A stretch of DNA of 5,317 nt. Origin: JAKSUT01 sp045616505 (lineage in GTDB: Bacteria > Cyanobacteriota > Vampirovibrionia > Gastranaerophilales > Gastranaerophilaceae). The translations under genes were made by a program, and so were the position numbers. The stretch lies in the NCBI GenBank assembly GCA_045616505.1, contig JAZLGV010000036.1:1-5317 (forward strand), written 5' to 3'. This document shows, in pieces, positions 1 through 4,497 of the stretch (positions within the stretch are counted from its first letter, which is position 1; each line of letters starts with the position of its first letter). Under the pieces are notes generated by a model that saw only the letters and a program-made list of their open reading frames with translations, did not search any database and was not told where the DNA came from.

Positions 1-752
1 AAGTTAATCTATATTGTCCAAATAGTCTTGCTTGTCCAGAACAAATCAGAGCAAAAATAGAATATTGGGTATCAAAAGAAGCTATGGACATAGATTTTGT
101 AGGTCCATCTTTGATTGAACAATTATTTGATAAAAATATGCTTAAATCACCAGCTGATTTATATAAATTATCACAAGATGATTTTATGAAACTTGATTTA
201 ATCAAAGAAAAATCTGCTTCAAACATTTATAATTCTATTCAAGACTCTAAAAACAGACCATTAAATAGATTTTTGACAGCATTATCAATAAAACATGTCG
301 GAAAAGAAACTGCTCAACTAATTTCTGGACATTTTATGTCTTTAGATAAAATTTATTCAGCTCAAATAGAAGAAATTTCGGCTATTGAAGGTGTTGGAGA
401 AAAAATAGCAGAAAGCGTTTATGAATTTTTTCACAACAAAACATCATTAGAATTATTATCAGATTTAGCTTCTTGCGGAGTTATTCCAAAAAGTGAAGAA
501 GTCATTGTTAAATCAGATGTTTTTGCAAATAAAACATTTGTTCTTACAGGAACACTAAAAACATTTACAAGAGATGAAGCATCTGAAAAAATTAAAATGC
601 TAGGTGGCAAAACTTCTTCTTCCGTAAGCAAAAACACATCATTTGTAATAGCTGGCGAAAGTGCCGGTTCAAAATTGACAAAAGCACAAAATTTAGGTGT
701 TATAATATTAAGTGAAGAAGAATTTTTAGACATGCTAAAAAGGACAGAATAA
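1..752 (+). CDS. ligA: NAD-dependent DNA ligase LigA, C-terminal part (5' end outside the window)
   Basis: LigA seals nicks in duplex DNA using NAD+ during replication and repair. The reading frame is open from base 3, so the gene enters from the left. 249 residues are visible of a family length near 670; the adenylation and OB domains are missing. The fragment opens with the second half of the zinc finger (CPNSLAC, the last two cysteines, five residues apart as in LigA), followed by WVSKEAMDID at the usual zinc-finger/helix-hairpin-helix junction. Helix-hairpin-helix repeats follow, including HVGKETAQLI (fragment residues 98-107) and IEGVGEKIAE (128-137). A BRCT domain ends the protein (about 173-247), with FVLTGTL, the GGK turn and a hydrophobic last helix. 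The ATG at 84 is an internal methionine within the conserved REAMDID-type motif, not the start. The next gene begins 2 nt after the TAA, which suggests co-transcription. Confidence 0.96.
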   Translation, partial: VNLYCPNSLACPEQIRAKIEYWVSKEAMDIDFVGPSLIEQLFDKNMLKSPADLYKLSQDDFMKLDLIKEKSASNIYNSIQDSKNRPLNRFLTALSIKHVGKETAQLISGHFMSLDKIYSAQIEEISAIEGVGEKIAESVYEFFHNKTSLELLSDLASCGVIPKSEEVIVKSDVFANKTFVLTGTLKTFTRDEASEKIKMLGGKTSSSVSKNTSFVIAGESAGSKLTKAQNLGVIILSEEEFLDMLKRTE

Positions 753-754
753 AT

Positions 755-1156
755 ATGAAAAAGAATATGAAAGTTATTCAAATAAATGGATTTAGAGGAC
801 TTGTACTAGCATTATTCATTGCAAGTTGTTTATTTGCAGGATTTATTATTTACCCTGCATTTATGTGTATGTTCTTATGGAATGCTTTAGCAGACAAAAT
901 TTCATCAGTTGCACACATAACTTTCTGGGCAGGACTTTTGTTATGGGCAATAATTTTACTTTCTTGGATTATTTTTGGAAAACGAAAATTATTAGTTTCT
1001 TTTAAAACTCCAACAGAACTTACAGACGATGAATTAGACGATGTTATATCAAAAATAAAAATTCACGAAATGAATAAAATCATAAACTGTAACGAAACAA
1101 ATGAAGAACAAAAAGATTTGAACAATTTATCAAATAACGAAAATAAAGATATTTAA
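755..1156 (+). CDS. Small membrane protein of unknown function, two predicted transmembrane helices
   Basis: I do not recognise this 133-residue protein. It has a short basic N-terminus, a long hydrophobic stretch at about residues 15-41 (containing YPAFMCMFLWN), a short polar turn with few charges, and a second hydrophobic stretch at about 54-74 followed directly by GKRK. The positive charges at both ends predict a helical hairpin in the inner membrane with N- and C-termini in the cytoplasm. The last 50 or so residues are charged and low in complexity: an acidic ELTDDELDD segment, then Asn/Glu/Lys-rich sequence, probably a flexible tail. The start at 755 has an AAAGGA-like site at 738-743, 11 nt upstream and inside the end of ligA; an ATG at 767 is a possible alternative. 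The 2-nt gap to ligA and the terminator at 1168-1215 indicate a shared transcript, but they give no clue to function. Confidence 0.8.
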   Translation: MKKNMKVIQINGFRGLVLALFIASCLFAGFIIYPAFMCMFLWNALADKISSVAHITFWAGLLLWAIILLSWIIFGKRKLLVSFKTPTELTDDELDDVISKIKIHEMNKIINCNETNEEQKDLNNLSNNENKDI

Positions 1157-1167
1157 TTATTTTTCTT

Positions 1168-1215
1168 AAATAACAAAACTGGTTGGCTTTTCTAAGCCAA
1201 CCAGTTTTGTTATTT
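1168..1215. terminator. Bidirectional rho-independent terminator between convergent genes
   Basis: This is a perfect 22-bp inverted repeat: arms at 1168-1189 and 1194-1215, loop TTCT. The GC-rich core is ACTGGTTGGCTT/AAGCCAACCAGT. The outer part of the arms gives an A-rich 5' side and a T-rich 3' side (TTTTGTTATTT) on either strand. It lies 11 nt after the stop of the rightward membrane-protein gene and 39 nt beyond the stop of the leftward gene ending at 1255, so it can end both transcripts. Confidence 0.9.
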
Positions 1216-1254
1216 GGTTATAAGGATATTTATTTGGTATTTGGTTAAAGTTAA

Positions 1255-2001
1255 TTATGCTGCGAATAAACCTGTGATTAGACCACCGATACCGCCAACG
1301 ATTGCACCAACTGCTGTTCCAAGAACAGGGATGATTGAACCAACTACTGCACCTGCTGCTGCACCTGTTGCTGCTCCGCTTAATGCACCGCCTGCTTTTT
1401 TAACTGCTTTTTCACCAGTTGTTGTTTCTTGGTGATTTAATTCTCTAACGTTTTCATCTGCACTTTTCTTGTTAGTGAATACTGAACCTAAACCGAAGAA
1501 AGCACCTTTTTTCAAGCCTGTAACAAAGTCACTGCTACCATTGTTTTTGATATCTTGAGTCAAGTTAGAACCAGTTGCACTCATATAATATTCTTGGAAA
1601 TATGCTTTTGCTTCAGCATCTGACATATCTGGATTCATCACTTTTACTTGAGCAATTGCTTCATTGTATTTTGTCATCATTGTATCTTGTCTGTTTTGCA
1701 AGATTTCAGCTTGAAGTTCACCGATTTTTGCGTTTAATAATCTTTCTGGAGCATTAGCTTGAGCTTGGTATGCTCTTTGTTTTTCTTGCATTCTCAAGTT
1801 GCTTTCCATTTGCATTGTGTACATTTCTTCGTTTTGAGCTATTGCATTTGAAGTGAAAGCACCGTTCCAAACACTTCCGTAGTTGCTCATTGTACCGTAA
1901 TTTGCGTATGAACCATAATCACTAAAACTATCAAGATCGTAAGAATGATATGGTGAATAATTTAATGCATTTGCACCTAAATAAGAAACTAATGATGTCA
2001 T
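1255..2001 (-). CDS. Hypothetical glycine-zipper protein with N-terminal YG repeats and helical middle
   Basis: I do not recognise this 248-residue protein as a named family. Residues 1-50 are rich in Tyr, Ser, Asn and Gly, with a six-residue pattern giving YG at 29-30, 35-36 and 41-42. Residues about 54-150 are polar and predicted helical or coiled-coil (many Gln, Met, Glu and Lys). Residues 204-245 form a hydrophobic glycine zipper: Gly at 205, 209, 213, 217 and 221, then at 228, 232, 236, 240 and 244, with Pro225 between. Such a pattern usually means tightly packed membrane helices or an oligomeric pore. There is no N-terminal signal peptide. The ATG at 2001 is preceded by GGAGG with 7-nt spacing. 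It lies downstream of flagellin A on the same strand but beyond a terminator, so it is probably transcribed separately; I found no convincing promoter. A link to the flagellum (for example export, or a surface or membrane role) is only positional. Confidence 0.85.
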   Translation of the reverse strand: MTSLVSYLGANALNYSPYHSYDLDSFSDYGSYANYGTMSNYGSVWNGAFTSNAIAQNEEMYTMQMESNLRMQEKQRAYQAQANAPERLLNAKIGELQAEILQNRQDTMMTKYNEAIAQVKVMNPDMSDAEAKAYFQEYYMSATGSNLTQDIKNNGSSDFVTGLKKGAFFGLGSVFTNKKSADENVRELNHQETTTGEKAVKKAGGALSGAATGAAAGAVVGSIIPVLGTAVGAIVGGIGGLITGLFAA

Positions 2002-2008
2002 AACCAAA

Positions 2009-2013
2009 CCTCC
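2009..2013 (-). promoter_or_regulatory. Strong ribosome binding site fixing the start of the glycine-zipper gene
   Basis: The minus strand reads GGAGG here, 7 nt before the ATG at 2001. The in-frame TTG at 2007 would leave only 1 nt of spacing, so the ATG at 2001 is the start. Confidence 0.88.
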
Positions 2014-2215
2014 AAATAAATTTTTAAATAACCTAATTTACCTTTTAACCTTCGTACTTATATAAAGTATTTTTGATTTTAAAAATTGACTTTTTTGTTA
2101 AACTTATATTTACAATACTTAACAAAACATCTAAAAGCATTACAAATACTAAATTACAAGAACTATACAATTTTTTATTTAGCCCCATAAAAAAAACAAA
2201 TTATATATATTAAAG
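2014..2215. other. AT-rich intergenic stretch without a recognisable gene
   Basis: The sequence between the flagellin A terminator and the ribosome site of the glycine-zipper gene is very AT-rich and holds no convincing reading frame. It should contain the minus-strand promoter of that gene. TATATA-like boxes occur (for example around 2058-2066), but none has a good -35 at 16-18 nt and I see no sigma-28-type pair, so no promoter is called. On the plus strand TTGACT at 2086 and TACAAT at 2111 are 19 nt apart and have no rightward gene to serve. Confidence 0.5.
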
Positions 2216-2241
2216 AAGGCTTCCAATTTCTTGGAAGCCTT
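2191..2241 (-). terminator. Rho-independent terminator of flagellin A
   Basis: There is a perfect 11-bp stem AAGGCTTCCAA/TTGGAAGCCTT (2216-2226 and 2231-2241) with a 4-nt loop, 37 nt after the flagellin A stop. On the minus strand the stem is followed by CTTTAATATATATAATTTG and then a long T run (2191-2196), so the T tract is interrupted near the stem but rich in A/T overall. Confidence 0.75.
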
Positions 2242-2278
2242 AGTTTCTTTGACCTGATGATAGTAAACACTACTTTTT

Positions 2279-3118
2279 CTAGCCTTGGATAAGTTGTAAA
2301 GCAATTTCCGGAGCTGAATTTGCTTGTACTAATAACGTTGCAGAGGCTGATTGAAGAATTTGTTGTTGAACATAATTTGCAGATTCTTCTGATATATCGG
2401 CATCTTTAACAGTTGATAATGCAGAGGTCAAGCTATCTACCTGAACAACTAAACTATCTGAAATCGCTTCTAATCTATTTGAAGCTGCACCTAAGTCAGT
2501 CAATCTTTCAATTACATCAACTACTACTTTATCTACTCTATCTAAGAAACCTGAAATTGCTTGAGTATCACCTGCTGTGATTGTATTTGCCAAACCACTA
2601 AGTGAAGCAGTATCAATAGAAGCAAATAATTCTGGTCCTAAGTTGATTGTTTGACCTGATTCTGTACCGATTTGTAAATCGATACCTTTTGTCAAATCTC
2701 CATTCAATAGTTTTTTACCATTAAAAGTTGTTGTTTGTGACATTTTATCAATTTGTTCAAGACGAGCTCTTACTTCTGATGCGATACCTTTTAAATCTTG
2801 AGTTGAATAAGTACCGTTAGCTGCTTGTTCAGTCAAATCTCTGATACGTTGTAAGTTTTGTTGAACTACAGTTAAAGTTCCACTTGTTGTTGTAAGTAGG
2901 TCATCGCCCATTGATACGTTATCTTTAGCGATATTTGAACCTGAAATTGTTTTTCCTAAAGTTGCAGCAACCGCATATCCTGCTGCATCATCTTTAGCGT
3001 TATTAATTTTATAGCCAGAAGACATACGCTCCATAGCCGCATTCATTTTTGTTGTTGAACCATTTAAGTTTCTTTGAATTCTCAAAGCTTGCATGTTAGT
3101 GTTTACTGTAATACCCAT
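2279..3118 (-). CDS. fliC: Flagellin A (short, D0/D1-type filament protein)
   Basis: This is a filament subunit exported by the flagellar type III system and polymerised outside the cell. The 279 residues show the N-terminal D0/D1 block (MGITVNTNMQALRIQ at 1-15, AMERMSSGYKIN at 28-39, AKDDAAGYAVA at 41-51, LQRIRDLTEQAANGTYS at 89-105, FNGKKLL at 132-138). A short linker (about 140-195) follows, then the C-terminal D1/D0 block (GAASNRLEAI at 210-219, ADISEESANYVQQQILQSAS, ending IALQLIQG). The hypervariable D2/D3 domains are absent. The start at 3118 is set by homology and by GAAAGGA 8 nt upstream; the open frame runs on upstream to 3190 but that part is leader. Codons are of the favoured kind (CGT, ATC, GCT, GGT), suggesting high expression. 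The gene has its own sigma-28-like promoter and terminator, so it is a separate unit and likely a major flagellin. Confidence 0.96.
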   Translation of the reverse strand: MGITVNTNMQALRIQRNLNGSTTKMNAAMERMSSGYKINNAKDDAAGYAVAATLGKTISGSNIAKDNVSMGDDLLTTTSGTLTVVQQNLQRIRDLTEQAANGTYSTQDLKGIASEVRARLEQIDKMSQTTTFNGKKLLNGDLTKGIDLQIGTESGQTINLGPELFASIDTASLSGLANTITAGDTQAISGFLDRVDKVVVDVIERLTDLGAASNRLEAISDSLVVQVDSLTSALSTVKDADISEESANYVQQQILQSASATLLVQANSAPEIALQLIQG

Positions 3119-3126
3119 AATTGATT

Positions 3127-3133
3127 TCCTTTC
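3127..3133 (-). promoter_or_regulatory. Flagellin A ribosome binding site
   Basis: The minus strand reads GAAAGGA, 8 nt before the ATG at 3118. It supports this start over upstream in-frame codons. Its GGA could also be the second of two CsrA contact sites (see the leader hairpin at 3141-3156). Confidence 0.85.
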
Positions 3134-3140
3134 AATATTT

Positions 3141-3156
3141 AATACATCCTTGTACT
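3141..3156 (-). promoter_or_regulatory. Putative CsrA-binding hairpin in the flagellin A leader
   Basis: The minus strand reads GTACAAGGATGT at 3155-3144. This matches the published CsrA SELEX consensus RUACARGGAUGU at all 12 positions. It can fold as AGTACA-AGGA-TGTATT, a 6-bp stem (one G-U) with GGA in the loop, the preferred CsrA form. A second GGA sits 20 nt downstream in the ribosome site. In Bacillus subtilis, CsrA binds two such sites in the hag leader and blocks translation until FliW releases it. Whether this organism has CsrA or FliW cannot be seen here. Confidence 0.6.
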
Positions 3157-3197
3157 GAGTTTGCCGTCGACCAGACTTGCTCTCTCTCACACATAAG

Positions 3198-3224
3198 TAA
3201 TCGTTAATATTTCTTCATACTTTA
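3198..3224 (-). promoter_or_regulatory. Sigma-28 (FliA/SigD)-like promoter of flagellin A
   Basis: On the minus strand TAAAGTAT (3224-3217) is followed by an 11-nt spacer and AACGATTA (3205-3198). The flagellar sigma consensus is TAAAGTTT-N11-GCCGATAA, so the -35 matches 7 of 8, the -10 matches 5 of 8 including the CGAT core, and the spacing is exact. Transcription would begin near 3191 and give a leader of about 70 nt containing the CsrA-like hairpin. Confidence 0.7.
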
Positions 3225-3245
3225 TAGAACTTTAGGTAGAACTTT
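3225..3245 (-). repeat. Tandem 9-nt direct repeats just upstream of the sigma-28-like promoter
   Basis: The minus strand has AAAGTTCTA twice (3245-3237 and 3233-3225), 12 nt apart, directly adjoining the -35, which itself begins a partial third copy (AAAGTATGA, 3222-3214). Spacings of 12 and 11 nt put the copies on about the same helix face. They could be an activator site or duplicated -35 elements; no function can be shown from sequence. Confidence 0.5.
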
Positions 3246-3280
3246 CTCATACTAAAGTATAAAATTTAAAACACTTTGTT

Positions 3281-3290
3281 ACATGCATGT
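3281..3290. repeat. 10-bp perfect palindrome upstream of the flagellin A promoter
   Basis: ACATGCATGT is a perfect palindrome flanked by AAAATTTAAAA (3261-3271) and TTTAAAATTTT (3290-3300), which are nearly inverted copies of each other. It sits about 57 bp upstream of the -35 box. It could be an operator, but chance is plausible in such AT-rich DNA. Confidence 0.3.
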
Positions 3291-3365
3291 TTAAAATTTT
3301 GAAGAAAGTGGTAGTAATCCCACACTAAAAGAAAGAGAATATATAAATTGCGACGAATAAACATA

Positions 3366-3454
3366 ATGTCATTCCGAACTTGGTTCGAAATCTTACCAAT
3401 ATAAATATCAGACTTACAAACTGATAAGACCCTGAAACAAGTTCAGGGTAACAT
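3366..3454. repeat. Palindromic intergenic element with terminal inverted repeats (REP/MITE-like)
   Basis: The 89-bp segment starts ATGTCATTCCGAACTTG and ends CAAGTTCAGGGTAACAT. Its first and last 21 bases are inverted copies matching at 16 positions, with GAACTTG/CAAGTTC perfect. Each arm is also a hairpin: CGAAC-ttg-GTTCG on the left and ACCCTGAA-acaag-TTCAGGGT on the right. The middle holds a further stem, TATCAG-N9-CTGATA, flanked by TCTTA/TAAGA. It contains no reading frame. From memory, repeats of this form (GTCATTCCGAA...TTCAGGGTGAC) recur in intergenic DNA of many bacteria; that recollection was not checked. It lies between the flagellin B terminator and the flagellin A promoter region. 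Confidence 0.65.
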
Positions 3455-3469
3455 ATAATAATCAAACAC

Positions 3470-3498
3470 AAAAAAAGCCCCTTCTTTTTAGAAGAGGC
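3470..3498 (-). terminator. Rho-independent terminator of flagellin B
   Basis: On the minus strand GCCTCTTC-TAAAAA-GAAGGGGC forms an 8-bp stem with one T-G wobble, followed directly by seven T residues (3476-3470). It begins 34 nt after the flagellin B stop. The wobble pairs only in RNA made leftwards, which supports the assigned strand. Confidence 0.9.
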
Positions 3499-3532
3499 AT
3501 ACGGTATTTTTGAAATCTTAAAACTTTAATTA

Positions 3533-4375
3533 TTACATTCCAATAATCAACTGAAGCGCTATTTGTGGTTGATTGTTTGCTTGAACCAAAAGCGCAGCAG
3601 CTGCTTGTTGTAATATACTTGCTTGGACATATTCTGCAGATTCTTCTGCAATATCGGCATCTCTGATAGTCGAACGAGCAGATTGCAAATTTGTATCCTG
3701 AACATCTAAAGTATCATAAATACTATCTAATCTTATAGATGCAGAACCAACATCTGTAATTCTGCCAATAATACTATTTAAAGCTGTATCAACTGTAGCC
3801 AAATAGTTAGAAATATCTGATGATGAACCTGTTTTTATTGTAGTTGTTAAATCATCAAGTGATGATAAATCAATTTCTTCAAATATAGAAGAAGACAATG
3901 CCAAAGTTTGACCTGCTTCTGAACCTATTTGAAGAGTTAAACCATCTGACATTGAACCATCAAGTAATCTCTTACCATTAAAATCTGCGTTTTGCGAAAC
4001 ATTTGCAATTTGCTCAAGCCTTGCTTGAATTTCAGATGCAATACCTATTTTATCATTATCTGAATAAGTCCCGTTTGCGGCTTGTTCTGTTAAATCCCTT
4101 ATTCTTTCAAGATTTGATTTCACAACATCTAGAGCACCCTCTGCTGTAGATAAAAGGTCGTTACCCATTGAAACATTTGTTTTTGCAATCTGAACACCTG
4201 ATATAGTACGACTCATCGTAGCAACAACGGCATACCCTGCAGGATCATCCTTAGCTGAATTAATCTTATAGCCAGATGACATGCGTTCCATGGCTGTATT
4301 CATGCGTTTTGTCGCTGAATTCAGGTCATGCTGTATTTTGATGGATGCCATATTTGTGTTAATAACGATTGCCAT
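3533..4375 (-). CDS. fliC: Flagellin B (short, probably minor paralogue)
   Basis: This 280-residue flagellin is collinear with flagellin A with no length change until the last residues. It has MAIVINTNMASIKIQ at 1-15, AMERMSSGYKIN at 28-39, AKDDPAGYAVV, LERIRDLTEQAANGTYS at 89-105, FNGKRLL at 132-138, a short linker, and a classic C-terminus SAEYVQASILQQAAAALLVQANNQPQ in two blocks ending LQLIIGM. D2/D3 domains are absent. Codon use differs from its neighbours: the conserved RIRDL region uses AGA ATA AGG where A and C both use CGT ATC AGA, and GCC/GGG where they use GCA/GGT. No clear Shine-Dalgarno precedes the ATG at 4375 (only ATGAG). No convincing promoter lies in the 122-nt gap after flagellin C, so it may depend on read-through. 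Together these features suggest lower expression than its paralogues. Confidence 0.95.
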   Translation of the reverse strand: MAIVINTNMASIKIQHDLNSATKRMNTAMERMSSGYKINSAKDDPAGYAVVATMSRTISGVQIAKTNVSMGNDLLSTAEGALDVVKSNLERIRDLTEQAANGTYSDNDKIGIASEIQARLEQIANVSQNADFNGKRLLDGSMSDGLTLQIGSEAGQTLALSSSIFEEIDLSSLDDLTTTIKTGSSSDISNYLATVDTALNSIIGRITDVGSASIRLDSIYDTLDVQDTNLQSARSTIRDADIAEESAEYVQASILQQAAAALLVQANNQPQIALQLIIGM

Positions 4376-4426
4376 AATGTACTCATTTACTTATTTTTTC
4401 ACATATCATTACAATGTTAAGCCTTA

Positions 4427-4451
4427 GGCCCGATTCATCCTGAACCGAGCC
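4427..4451 (-). promoter_or_regulatory. RNA hairpin between flagellins C and B
   Basis: On the minus strand GGCTCGGTTCA-GGA-TGAATCGGGCC gives an 11-bp stem with two G-U wobbles and a GGA loop. It could be extended by TTAGGC/GCCTAA at 4456-4461 and 4424-4429. No T tract follows, so it is a poor intrinsic terminator. It may be a processing or stability element, or attenuate read-through into flagellin B. The unpaired GGA could also bind a CsrA-type protein, though flanking bases fit less well than at flagellin A. Confidence 0.5.
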
Positions 4452-4497
4452 AAAAGCCTAACTAATCTATGCACCCTAAAATCGATTTTTAACTTTA

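Noticed and set aside
431..781. Minus-strand open frame of 116 codons opposite ligA
   Set aside because: It is antisense to the BRCT region of ligA and has no ribosome site or recognisable protein features; it is a shadow of the real gene.
1214..1435. Plus-strand Pro/Ala-rich open frame
   Set aside because: It is the antisense reading of the glycine-zipper segment; its low-complexity composition follows from the Gly/Ala codons on the other strand.
1575..1757. Plus-strand 60-codon open frame
   Set aside because: It lies antisense within the helical middle of the leftward protein and has no ribosome site.
2002..2007. TTG start at 2007 for the glycine-zipper gene
   Set aside because: It leaves 1 nt to the GGAGG site; the ATG at 2001 has 7 nt.
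2086..2116. Plus-strand TTGACT/TACAAT promoter
   Set aside because: The spacer is 19 nt, and the only genes downstream run in the opposite direction.
3119..3190. Flagellin A N-terminal extension of 24 residues from 3190
   Set aside because: The extension lacks flagellin homology, begins at about the predicted transcription start and ignores the good ribosome site before 3118.
3366..3454. CRISPR or attachment site at the palindromic element
   Set aside because: There is one copy here, with no regularly spaced repeats and spacers and no integrase or cas gene in the window.
4479..4497. Sigma-28-like TAAAGTTA right after the flagellin C stop as a promoter for flagellin B
   Set aside because: The base run 11 nt further on (TAGGGTGC) does not resemble a -10; the CGAT nearby is only about 5 nt away.
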